Assembly: GCA_013146195.2 (NCBI GenBank)
Contig: CM028378.1
Location: forward strand, 39,206,108 to 39,270,107
DNA length: 64,000 nucleotides
Reading direction: 5' to 3'
DNA from: Codonopsis lanceolata
Lineage: Eukaryota; Streptophyta; Magnoliopsida; Asterales; Campanulaceae
The notes under the pieces are model-generated. The model made no database searches and was not told where the DNA came from. It saw nothing but the letters and a program-made list of their open reading frames with translations. Below, piece by piece: positions 11,058 to 21,056 of the stretch. The translations under genes were made by a program, and so were the position numbers. Position 1 is the first letter of the stretch. The number at the start of each line of letters is the position of its first letter.

Positions 11058-11276
11058 GGGAAGCAAGTTAGTCTAATTAACCATGAATAAAGGTGCTGCA
11101 AAATACGTTGATCAATAAAGGAGTTTCCAATAAGTGTTCGGAGGAGACAGTTTTCTGGGTATGATAGACAGAGGCACTCATTATAAGAGCTCCCTGGTGA
11201 GTTCGAACTTATTGCCAATAAGCCTCTGCAGAATTGGTATACCACGACCGGCCCACTCCTGACGCCCGCAGACCTG

Positions 11277-13499
11277 GTGGACCGCTTTGGATATACTATC
11301 CCTATTCCTTCCCCTAGCTTTACGGATTGGTCATCTACCGATCCGCTACCTAAGGTTGAGGATCTCAAACCCCAGGTCCTCAACAATGTAATAAACCCTG
11401 TACAGTATGCTTTTAATGATAATTTAAATGTCTTTGTTTATTCCTTAGTTGCACCTACATTAAAAGATGCATTAAATAATAATAGTTATGATAATGAGTC
11501 ATTTAATGAAATGGACCCAAAAGATAAAAATTATCTACTTGAGCTTGCAAAGTCAGTTGAGTACCAGGAACAGAGCCATTCATCACAAGAATCGAAGACA
11601 CTCCACACTATCAATGGGTGGACAATGAAATCAAAGAAGTCAGAATCGGCGGCTACCTCCAAGGTCCAGAAAGAAAGGCACTCATTGATCTCCTTAAAGA
11701 GTTTGTAGACATATTTGCTTGGTCCTACGAAGATATGCCCGGCTTGGATCCAGCTATAGTCGAACACCGGATTCCCACATATCCGGATGCTCGCCCAGTC
11801 AAGCAAAAGCTCCGCCGCATCAAGCCAGAATGGTCACTACAAGTCAAAGAAGAAGTCATGAAACAGATGTGCGTCAACTTCATTCGGGTAGTTGAATACC
11901 CGATCTGGCTGTCCAACATAGTGACCGTTCCCAAGCCCAACCGGAAAGTCCGAATCTGTGTAGATTTCCGCGACCTCAACAGAGCGTCGCCCAAAGATGA
12001 CTTCCCTCTACCCAATATTGATATTGTGGTAGACGCCGTCGCCGCTCACAAAGTCTGATCCTTCGTTGACGGCATGCTGGGCAATAATTAAATCAAAATG
12101 GCAGCAGAGGACCAGGAGAAGACCTCATTCACTACTCCCTGGGGTACTTATTGTTATACTGTCATGCCATTTGGGCTGAAAAATGCCGGAGCCACTTACC
12201 AGAGGGCCGCCACCACCCTTTTCCACGACATGATCCACAAAGAAATGGAGGTCTATGTTGATGACATGATCGTGCATTCCAGCAACGCCAACGGTGCCCA
12301 TATCAAAGTTCTTCGAAAGATTAAAGAAGCACTAGATGAAGCTTAACCCCACTAAATGCACATTCTGGGTTACCAAAGGCAAAGTCCTGGGATTCTTAGT
12401 GACCAAGCAAGGCATCGAGATCGAGCCAGCAAAGATCAGAGCCATCCTAGAAATGCCACAGCCGAAAACTCCAACCGAAGTCAAAGGTTTCCTAGGCCGG
12501 TTGCAATACATCAGTCGTTTCATCAGACAGCTGACCAACACATGTGAGCCCCTCTTTAAACTCCTAAAAAAGAATACCAACCAAGTCTGGGACGAAAAGT
12601 GCCAGCTAGCCTTCGAGAAAATAAAAGCCTACCTTACCAATCCCCCTGTGCTAGCTCCACCTCATACACATAAACCTCTCCTCATATACTTAACTGTCAC
12701 AGACACGTTAGTAGGGGCTATGCTCGCCCAAGAAAAGGAAGATTCCTACATTGAAAATGCCATATACTTCATAAGTAGGAAGCTACAGGGAAGCGAGCTA
12801 AACTATTCAGCTCTGGAGAAAAGCTGCACCGGCCTAGTCTGGGCCACTCAAAGGCTCAAAACCTATCTCCAAGGGAGGTCCATCAAACTCATATCCAGAA
12901 TGGACCCCATCAAATACATCTTCGTTAAGCCATCACTGTCCAGCAGATTAGCTAAGGGGTCCTTTCTTCTCAAGGAGTTTGACATAACTTATGTCACACT
13001 CAAGTCTATCAAAGGAAGCGTCATTGCAGACCACTTAGCCGATCTACCTTTGAAGGCCGAAGATGCGACTGAGCCTGGTTTCCCAGATGAAGGTGTCCTG
13101 GAAATCACTGACCATGACACCAGCTGGCAAATGTTATTTGACGGAGCCGCGAACAAAAGAGGCTTTGGCACAGGAATCTTGTTAATCGATCCGGCTGACT
13201 CTCATACTCCGCTAGCTATAAGGTTGGAGTTCGAATGTTCAAATAATACGGCGGAATATGAAGCCTGTATTGCTGGCCTAAAAGAAGCTCTCCAAAGGGG
13301 AGCTAAAGATCTCGAAGTCTATGGAGACTCTGCCCTAATCATAAATCAAATCGAAGGAAAATGGAAGACCCAGGATCCTCATTGCCTCTATCATGCCAAA
13401 TTAACAAAGACTTGCCGCCTTCGATTTGGTTCTATCTCGCTTCATTATCCGCCACGAGATAGGAATCAACGCCGATGCCCAGCCACTCGGCATCCCTAG
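11277..13499 (+). pseudogene. Tat-type RT, RNase H and second (archaeal-type) RNase H
   Basis: In order: a pre-RT spacer; the RT fingers (WSYEDMPGLDPAIVEHRI, VRICVDFRDLNRASPKDDFP; 11618-12058); the palm with intact YVDDM catalytic box (about 12258); the RT thumb/connection and first RNase H (12336-12990); and a second RNase H starting WQMLFDGAANKRGFGTGIL and containing NNTAEYEACIAGL and YGDSALIINQIEG (13125-13380). Two tandem RNase H domains mark the Tat lineage, in which the second is of archaeal type. Stops at 12057 and 12089 and frameshifts near 12340 and 13400-13570 disable it. Confidence 0.9.
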
Positions 13500-13574
13500 T
13501 CCGTATTCCCACGAAACTAATGTTCACCATTTATAGTCGGAAGAAGGTCACTCCGGCATCTTGTTTCAAAATCA

Positions 13575-14843
13575 ATGCGACCCAAGGCGGATCACGAGCC
13601 ACAGTACGACATCTTAAATCTGCTCCACAAAGGTCTCTATCCTCCTTGCTTAGATAAAAGAGGAAGAGTCTCCCTGCGAAGGTGGGCCTCCCAATTTGTG
13701 CTCAGCGGTGGCAGCCTGTATAAGAGGCACTATCAAGGCCTCAACTTATTATGTGTCAATCAGGCCAAAGCTGAGCAAATCATGGATCAACTACATGGTG
13801 GTACCTGCGAGCCCCACATGAATGGACATATGCTATCCAAGAAAATCATCCGACATGGGTACTATTGGAGTACGCTCGAAACTGATTGTATCCGGTGGGT
13901 GCGACATTGCGACAAATGTCAACACTTTGCCAATCTGCAACATGTGCCCCCACACGTCTTATATAACTCCACAGCCCCCTGGCCCTTCTCAACGTGGGGA
14001 ATCAACGTCATAGGCCAAATTCACCCGAAGGGATCCAATGGCCATGAATACGTCCTGGTAGCCGTAGATTACTTTACAAAGTAGGTGGAAGCCTCTTCCT
14101 ACAAGATCCTGAATGCCCGAAAGGTGTCCGAGTTCATTCGGGCCAATATTATATACCGCTATGGGGTACCTTTCGAGATAATTTCCGACAACGGCTCACA
14201 TTTTGAAGGGGACGTGAATCGTCTACTCGACGAGTTCAAGATCCAAAGACACAAATCCTCCCCCTACCGACCGCAAGCTAATGGTGCCGTTGAAGCAGCC
14301 AATAAAATACTTGAAAACATCATTAGAAAGATGGCTGACACAGGAAGAGACTGGCCAGAAAAATTGCCGCTAGCCCTCTAGGACTATCGTACTTCAGCCC
14401 GCACACCCACTGGGGCTACCCCTTACTCTTTGGCATATGGCATGGAGGCGGTACTGCCGATAGAAGTGGGAATTCCATCATTAAGAGTGATGATGGAATA
14501 TGATATAGCAGAAGCTAACTGGGTCAAAGGGTGATACGAAGAATTGGCACTAATTGATGAACGGCGCCTGTTAGCGTTGGAGCATACCCGGGCATATCAA
14601 AGGCGCATCGCCCGAGCTTTCAATAAAAAAGTCAAAGGCCGCGATATCCAAGTTGGAGACCTCGTACTTCGAGAAAAACCCCCTAGTTACGTTGATACTA
14701 GGGGAAAATGGAAGTCTCCCTGGATGGGATCATACATCGTTAATGAGATACGGTCAGGAGGTGTCGTGCTTCTTACAAACCAGGATGGGGAATACTTTGT
14801 CCAGCCCTTCAACCTCGACAAACTCAAAAGGTACTATGCCTGA
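13575..14843 (+). pseudogene. Tat-type integrase, one frame with three stops
   Basis: A single frame runs the whole length. It holds the HHCC zinc region (LHGGTCEPHMNGHML...CDKCQ), the core (EYVLVAVDYFTK, IISDNGSHF, NGAVEAANK) and a C-terminal domain (VGDLVLREK, GKWKSPWMGSYIV). Stops interrupt it at 14082, 14379 and 14532; two of them replace the expected Trp. The first catalytic position reads WGINVIG, so the expected Asp is Asn and the enzyme would be dead even if read through. Confidence 0.9.
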
Positions 14844-15318
14844 GCTATTCTATCCAGTGGTTGCTTCCCTCTCCAGCCCGCTAGACGAAAAACCCGAAAG
14901 GGCGGACTAGGCAAAAGTTAGGGCATATAAAAAAAACAATAAAAGGAGAAATAAGGGCTCGCTAGGTTGAAAACCCGAAAGGGCATCCTAGGCAAAAGCT
15001 AGAGCAATAAAAATAAAAATAAAAATAAAAAATATATGTATAAATGTTAGGAGATAAAAAGGAAAGGTAAGACACTACTTAAGTCCTCAGCATACTACCT
15101 CCAAGTCTTCAATATACCAGAGGCTCAACTAATAGAAAAGGAAAACCACGAGAAAAAGCTCACATTAAGGCACTAAAATATAATTTTACAAGTCCAAAGG
15201 TGCAACTTAGGAATATTTACTAAGATATATATATTATACATTGATTGCATTGTGCATATCTATATATACTGCCTGTACCCTCTTTGTTGCCCCAGAAACA
15301 ATTCCTTTTCTTGCAGCT
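14844..15318 (+). other. Tat-type 3' noncoding spacer with a short direct repeat
   Basis: After the integrase stop, two related blocks at about 14880-14927 and 14960-15007 share AACCCGAAAGGGC, CTAGGCAAAAG and TAGAGC- or TAGGGC-type motifs. Each contains the hairpin ACCCGAAAGGGC. Such blocks are common in the 3' region of Tat elements. The rest is A-rich, without ORFs on the plus strand. Confidence 0.55.
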
Positions 15319-16158
15319 TTAGCCCCAGAGCGGTCCATCAATGTCTACGGCGTCCACCGAGCCGGGCCCATATACTCCTTCTGCGAGGCGCGGAAGAAGC
15401 CCTAGACTCGCCAGCATGTGAGCCACTAGAGGTGTCTCCCTCTTCATCGTCAACATCCCGTTCTTACGGGCGTTGTATTGCTCGGACCCATCATCATCTC
15501 GAAACCGCCATACAGGTGGGGGAGGAGGAGCAGCTATCTCTTGTTCCCATGGATTGTCCTGCCTGCTCGCTATGCTCAGCCGTGGAGGCTCATTACCGCC
15601 AACTCTCAGAGCCGTGCCCCAACCAGTCTGGGGAGGAGGAGCAGCTACTTCTTGTTCCCATGGGTTATGCTGCCGACTAACATTGCTCAATCTGCGGGGT
15701 GCATCATTGGGACCCCCAGTACTCGGTCCAGGGGCCGTTCGAGTATCAAGGCCGTGTACCCGCCTGAATTCTGCCTCCAGAGCCTGAGGAACAACTAACC
15801 CCGAGCTATCAATGTCCTCGCCTATCTCCATCAGGCGAGCATCTACCCCGTTAGTAATTTGGCGACCCAGCAAGTGCCTCAGTCCGCGCCTGATAGTGAG
15901 AGACGGCCCCTCAGCAGCTACCATGATCCATGCCAAATACCCAGGGGACAGAAGCATATAGTCAGCAAATGGATAGGCTGCCTCCAGCCTCTCAGAATCT
16001 CTGTGCCACATGCCCTGAATAGCGGGACCCAAGCCCTCGTCCGTATTCTCCATTCCCATATATATAGGACGAGTGGTGTCCGGGATCACTTGCACTCTCT
16101 CGAATTGCCGCAAGATCCGGTCCGGTTGATAAAAAGAGGTTCGATGAATACCTAGCAT
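15319..16158 (-). CDS. Antisense plant mobile domain (PMD) protein, C-terminal part
   Basis: Open for 279 codons opposite to gag-pol. The N-terminal wording HRTSFYQPDRILRQFERVQV matches the end of the plant mobile domain of MAIN/MAIL1-type and transposon-borne PMD proteins, where xPDRVLRQFG is the signature. The usual 250 or more upstream residues are absent, because sequence beyond about 16250 is unrelated. The C-terminal half is low complexity and holds a duplicated block of about 38 residues sharing NPWEQE and AAPPP. PMD proteins act in the nucleus in silencing and meristem maintenance, but transposon copies have no proven role. The frame continues to about 16180 before a stop; I chose the first Met. 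Probably a truncated passenger ORF of the Tat element. Confidence 0.65.
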   Translation of the reverse strand: MLGIHRTSFYQPDRILRQFERVQVIPDTTRPIYMGMENTDEGLGPAIQGMWHRDSERLEAAYPFADYMLLSPGYLAWIMVAAEGPSLTIRRGLRHLLGRQITNGVDARLMEIGEDIDSSGLVVPQALEAEFRRVHGLDTRTAPGPSTGGPNDAPRRLSNVSRQHNPWEQEVAAPPPQTGWGTALRVGGNEPPRLSIASRQDNPWEQEIAAPPPPPVWRFRDDDGSEQYNARKNGMLTMKRETPLVAHMLASLGLLPRLAEGVYGPGSVDAVDIDGPLWG

Positions 16159-16447
16159 GACTACTTGGCTACATTCATCGGAATGTCGAAGAAAGTGTGC
16201 GAATGACCCAAATTATGTCCATCGACCCCGGCGGTAAAAACTTGAAGAGTTTTATCCCACATTGGTTAGAAGTAATGTTAGTTGTAAAAGTTTTTAAATA
16301 TAAGTCTTCTACTATTGACAATAGAAGAAGTTATATCTATTGTTATATATAGCTATATGATAATACCCCTTATCATATTGAATATTAATAGGTAATGTTT
16401 GGAAGATAAAAAGTCTTACATGGATGCCTAAGAATCAATATTTATCT

Positions 16448-16491
16448 AAAGTGGGTGAGGTGACACAACCATAGTGCTCCTCACCAACTTT
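16448..16491. repeat. Short hairpin
   Basis: AAAGTGGGTGAGG (16448-16460) and CCTCACCAACTTT (16479-16491) are inverted with one mismatch around an 18-base loop. The role is unknown. Confidence 0.6.
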
Positions 16492-16834
16492 AAATATATA
16501 TATATATATAGATTTGGTCTCAAGTATATTACGCCGTTTCTTTTTACTCTTCCTCGTGATTGTTGTACTTTGACTTTTTATAAGGTTTTTCTAACTCTTT
16601 TAATCTTATTTATATTTTTTAATAATGATTGTTTAAACTCATGTTAATAAAGTTTTTCAAATGTTTAAGCTATTTTTATATGACTAGTTTTATTATAACA
16701 TTAGCTTTTAAAAAATTGTAACTTAATAAAATTTTCTTGTTTTATTGATGCTGGATAATTTAAAATTTTCTCATAAATTGAAAAAGAATAAACAACTTGA
16801 TATTATGTGGAACGCTAATAACGTTAATGTCTAA

Positions 16835-16865
16835 CTAGTTTTTTCACTCGTGCGTTAAACGCACG
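16835..16865 (-). mobile_element. Helitron 3' terminus (minus strand)
   Basis: Read on the minus strand: the hairpin CGTGCGTTTAACGCACG, then ten bases, then CTAG followed by T, the classic Helitron end. The element would extend to higher coordinates, but its 5' TC end was not identified. The identical 17-base hairpin occurs on the plus strand at 26338-26354. Confidence 0.7.
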
Positions 16866-18228
16866 ACATATATATTTTTTCAAATAAATTATACAAAAAC
16901 CAAACAAAGAGAAAAACAAAATTAAAAGAATAAATTGAGAAGAACTACTTAATTAGAAATATATTATTGTAATACTAAACATTAAAGATTTTGAAAAAAA
17001 TTCTTATACACAACATTTGTTGATTTTTCTTCTTCATCATATATTAGTATCTAGGAACTTAGGTGACATCCCCAGGAAGAATGTCTTAAGTTCAAGATTT
17101 ATATAACTACATTTTTTTTGGAAATGCATGATCAGACGGAATTGAACCATCTTCATATTCGCTAAGTCAACAATTGATGAGAGACTTGTGCCTGTGGATG
17201 ACGAAAACCGATAAAGATGATAATTTTGATATTCTATTTTGTGTGTTTATTATTCAAATATGTGTCAAATAGAGTGAACATTGGGTGTTACAATGGAACG
17301 TGCGCAAATCTTTTAGTCTTCAACACTACTCGTCACAAGCTTGCTTATGTTGTCCATATTAGCAAAGTTTTGCTAATTCGGTAATTTTTTGTCAGTTCAA
17401 GTTACCACATCAACGTCTCAAACTCATTTTTTTTCCAATCAAATGGTGGTGAAAATTTAGCTTTTGATATGAAAAAAAACAGTAATACATTTCAAATTAT
17501 GATTAAGTTTAATATTTTTATTTTTGGGGAATACTTGATTATGAGATTGCACTATATATTCATCATTAATTTTCAAATGCAACATTATAAATACATGTTT
17601 TATAACACAATTAAAGAAGAAGGAAGAAAAAAATAACATTAAAAATACAATTTAAAGTTTGAAGTACAAATTAAAAGGAAAATCATAATTTATAATATGA
17701 ATTTTATACTTAGCTCGGTTTCAATAATTGGTGGGACTTACAAATGATTGTTGGATAGACGAAACCATTATCTTGCAATTGAACCTTGAGAATCCAATCT
17801 GATCCAGATCTTTAGCACTGTTGGTACGTTAGCTTGAATGTATAGATCAGATCTGCTTAATGAGACTTATTGATTTTCAATAAATGTAATTATGAAAATG
17901 TCTAAAGATAAGTTGTGTTGATTGTATTCAAACTTACTGCATTTTGAAAGTTATTTTTACATGAGGTTGGAAGCCAAAAGAGACAAAATTCAAACGGTTT
18001 TAAGAAGTTGTACAGTTGGAAAATTAAGAAGTCAATTAATGGAATCTTGAATAAGTTTTTGACTAATCAACTTTACATCAATATATAATTGTTTTATTTT
18101 TTTATAAATAATAAATGGTACATTAAATGTAATCTAGATTTTTGAGATTTGACTGAGTTAATGTTGATCTATTTTTAGTAATGTGATTTTGGTGGGAATC
18201 TTCCTTATGTTGATTACATTAACAAGTA

Positions 18229-18496
18229 CTCCCTCCGTCCCAAAGCGTCACAAAATTATCGTCTGGGTTGACTTGATGTACGGTTTAAGAAAACATATTT
18301 GACTGGATCATTAATATTAGTTTGATGTGTAGATTACTTTAAAGCTAATGTGTATATGACTCATAATTAAAGTATGATGAAAAAGTAATGGTAATTTGGT
18401 AAAAGTGTTGTCATAAAAAGAAAAGTTTCAAACAAGACAACTATTTTGAGACGGACGAAAAAAGAAAGCAAGACAATAATTTTGGGACAGATGGAG
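18229..18496. mobile_element. Stowaway-type MITE
   Basis: CTCCCTCCGTCCC at the left, a degenerate complement GGGACAGATGGAG at the right, and TA on both flanks. 268 bp. It belongs to the family at 4095-4350 but in the opposite orientation. Confidence 0.85.
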
Positions 18497-18983
18497 TATT
18501 TGTCTTCTTTTGAGTAATGCTGTTAATTGTCTTAATTTTGTCATTGCATCCAAAGTTTATTTGTTTCCAACCAATCAATAGGCAAAACGGCTGTCAAAAC
18601 TTTGAAATATCTATTTTGGCCATCCAACTTTAGTTATGATGCAAACGAGGTCATTTTCTAATAGACATTAGACCAGGACGTTAAGTTTAAGTCAAAAATC
18701 CTATTTTACCCCAATTAATATAAAAAAGGGTCCAACTATAAATAATAGAACTTTGACTGTTCATCTTCATCTTCTCCCAAATTTGTTCATCTTTATCAGA
18801 TGGCTCGAAGATGAAATATGTGAGTTTTAAGATCTGAATACCGACCCAACTGAACAAAACCATTATAAAACAAATTGAACCTTTCAAACTAGAAGACCTT
18901 ATCGAAATCGATGGGCTTCAAGTGATCAATTTCTTTATAAGGCAATCTCTTGCAAAAGCAATCTTCTGATTATTGAATCTCAT

Positions 18984-19153
18984 ACAATTTGAGGCATCTG
19001 CTGAAGAAGCCACTTAATAGTTTCGTCGTCGAACTTGTGAACCAGTTCGCGGGTCAGCTGGAAAACCATGGCAGTGCAAGTTGCAGGCATACAAATTTGG
19101 CGGCCGCGACCGTCAAATTTTGTGCGATGGTCATTTGTGGAAGTTCTTTTCAC
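18984..19153 (-). pseudogene. Captured fragment of a class I TCP transcription factor
   Basis: Reading the minus strand gives KRTSTNDHRTKFDGRGR, then QICMPATCTAMVFQLTREL, then VHKFDDETIKWLLQQ. This is the TCP DNA-binding/dimerisation domain (basic region, helix I, loop, helix II) of class I (PCF-type) proteins, with several substitutions. Only about 55 residues remain. A stop follows soon after WLLQQMPQIV and another lies just upstream, so it is not a working gene. It sits between the inverted ends of the Mutator-like element, which implies capture. Confidence 0.8.
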
Positions 19154-19450
19154 TGGGATCTTCAGTTATGCCGGTGGGTCTGCAACGACGACGATGAGAC
19201 TCGCCTAATGAGACTCAACCCGAGCAAGGTGTCACCCCTCTCAATACCTTGAATGACCTCCACATGTAGATTTGGGCTTCAACACTATAGATTTCGTCAT
19301 ACACCTTTTCGAGCTTTGGCGCATGACAGATGGTTTCAATCGGGTATACGTCGCCGAAACTGTTGTCGTCAAACAACATTTGCAAGAAATTGCTACATAT
19401 GACATTGCATTGTCCATCCAACCCGACTTTTTGATTATGAGATTTGGGCC
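19154..19450 (-). other. Second possible captured segment
   Basis: A minus-strand frame (19215-19421, 68 codons) next to the TCP fragment reads FGDVYPIETICHAPKLEKVY and similar. Its base composition is gene-like, but I do not recognise the protein. It may be another captured exon or further sequence from the TCP donor. Confidence 0.35.
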
Positions 19451-20111
19451 ACTTTACCTGATACTCGTTAATTGTGATTCCATTTCACCTTTAACCAATG
19501 CTTTGGAAACCATCTACATATATAACAAAAAGAATATTTCGATTTGAATCTTCCCAAAAAAAAAATGAATTTATTTATTTTGGGTTATGAGATTATTTTC
19601 CTGATAAAGATGAACAGATCTGGGAGAAGATAAAGATGAACAGTCAAAGTTCTATTATTTATAGTTAGACCCCTTTTTGATATTAATAGGGGTAAAATAG
19701 GAATGTTGACTTGAACTTAACGTCCTGGTCTAATGTCCATTAGAAATAAAGTTGGATGACCAAAATAGATATTTCAAAGTTTCGGTGACCGAATTGCAAA
19801 AGGCGTAAAGTTTGGTAGCCCATTTGTGTGTTTTACCCTAATCAATATAATAAATTTTTATACTATATTAGTAAATCATACCAAACACATTTTAGGAATC
19901 ATCTTGTCGTCTATTTCCATAGTTCTCATTACAAGTAATCAATTATGCGGAATTAATTTCATTTATGTGTACCAATCGAAGTCTTAAATTATAATTATAA
20001 CATTTTTAAATAGTATGCTGGAATCTTTACTTGGAATAGAAAGATTATATGTTTAGATTTGTGATTTGCGATATTTTTGTAATCTTTCAATGGCTGAATT
20101 AAATATATATA

Positions 20112-20294
20112 TTCCCTTCGTTGTAGGCAAAGAATCCATTATTCTATTTTGATATGTTTTAGTTAATGAATCCACTTAAAAAAATTAAGGTATACAAGTG
20201 TTATTTTATTACTAATGGACTACTAAAAATATCATATATTTTTTAAAAAATTGATTTTCAAAAGAAAACTCTTTACCCGAAACATATAGGGAAG
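20112..20294. mobile_element. Degenerate Stowaway-like MITE, second family
   Basis: Begins TTCCCTTCGTTGTAGGCAAA and ends CTCTTTACCCGAAACATATA followed by GGGAAGA. The internal blocks ACTAATGGACTACTAAAA and related sequence match the family at 31574-31751. The ends are mutated. Confidence 0.55.
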
Positions 20295-20390
20295 AGCATT
20301 GAGCGAACCTCGAACTACAAAATAGCACCGGCTTGTCTGTCAGAAAGATCAAGAAAATAAATTTATGATGCTTCCTTTGCAATAACAAAT

Positions 20391-20463
20391 GGGGATGTAG
20401 CTCAGATGGTAGAGCGCTCGCTTAGCATGCGAGAGGTACGGGGATCGATACCCCGCATCTCCA
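20391..20463 (+). tRNA. tRNA-Ala (AGC)
   Basis: 73 nt that folds as a full cloverleaf. The acceptor stem is GGGGATG/CATCTCC with discriminator A. The D arm contains GCTCAGATGGTAGAGC (A box), and the anticodon stem is CTCGC/GCGAG with loop TTAGCAT (anticodon AGC, 20424-20426). The T arm contains GGGGATCGATACCCC (B box, GATCGATACC). There is no intron. A T5 run at about 20466-20470 is the Pol III terminator. It should be functional, decoding GCU/GCC after A34-to-I editing. Confidence 0.95.
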
Positions 20464-20470
20464 TATTTTT

Positions 20471-21056
20471 AATTTCCAATCTCAAACCGCCGTTTCATAT
20501 TCCCGCCATAGAAATTTGAGTCGGTCGTGCTGATTTACTTCTGCTTGTACGGTTGTACTTGTACCCTTATTTATCGCTAGTATATGATTTCAGTTTACTC
20601 ACCACAAACACAACAAAATTCTATCTCCCATTAATTCTATGGCGTAGTTGAGGTTAGGGTTCATTGTTTTCGATATCGTCGACAATCCTGATCATGGAGT
20701 TCATGTAAGCCCTCAAAGGTCAGTGATCAATCCACCTCTCAGCCCTGAATCCTCTCCAATTTTATGGTTATGTTTTAATTTAAATCAAGCAAAATGAATC
20801 AGTCGTGTAATTATGCACTTGATTGTTGTATATAAGCGTCTAATAGATAAAACAAAAAGCACGCAATTTCATTATAGTTTACATTTCTTCAACTCGAGAA
20901 TACATTGAAATAGGAACACGATGGCTGTCATGCCTTGTTCTACTGAAGCTGTAGTGGCAACTGAATCAGAAACAGAAAGTGATTACTGTTTTTGCCATTG
21001 AGACATTTATGCATCTCCTTTGCACAGATCTTGATATTGCTGCAAACATCACTCCA
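20471..21056. other. Noncoding; possible remnant of a gene start
   Basis: No complete ORF. Around 20640-20710 a leader-like sequence, GTTAGGGTTCATTG and then ATCATGGAGTTCAT/GTAAGC, looks like a 5' exon and donor site but leads nowhere. From about 20900 the sequence belongs to the RADIALIS-like repeat unit A. Confidence 0.35.

Larger units (their letters stand above)
16159..18228. other. AT-rich noncoding region
   Basis: The Tat-type sequence ends at about 16250 with no 3' LTR. Beyond it I see no gene: AT-rich DNA, a short TA run (about 16496-16511), one hairpin and a Helitron end, listed separately. Confidence 0.6.
18590..19840. mobile_element. Mutator-like element with long inverted ends and captured gene sequence
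   Basis: Arms of about 200 bp at 18596-18799 and 19601-19781 are inverted copies. They share CTATTTTGG, TCATCCAACTTTA, CATTAGACCAGGACG and GTTCATCTTTATC-type blocks. The right end continues to about 19840 (TGTTTTACCC when read on the plus strand). The interior is GC-richer than its surroundings and includes a TCP domain fragment. Long inverted ends plus host gene fragments fit a Pack-MULE. No transposase is present, and I did not find a 9-bp target duplication. Confidence 0.7.

Noticed and set aside
15252..15798. Plus-strand ORFs rich in Ser/Arg
   Set aside because: Shadows of the antisense PMD ORF, without any recognisable motif.
18989..19252. 87-codon plus-strand ORF
   Set aside because: It is the opposite strand of the TCP fragment, whose minus-strand reading has the recognisable domain.
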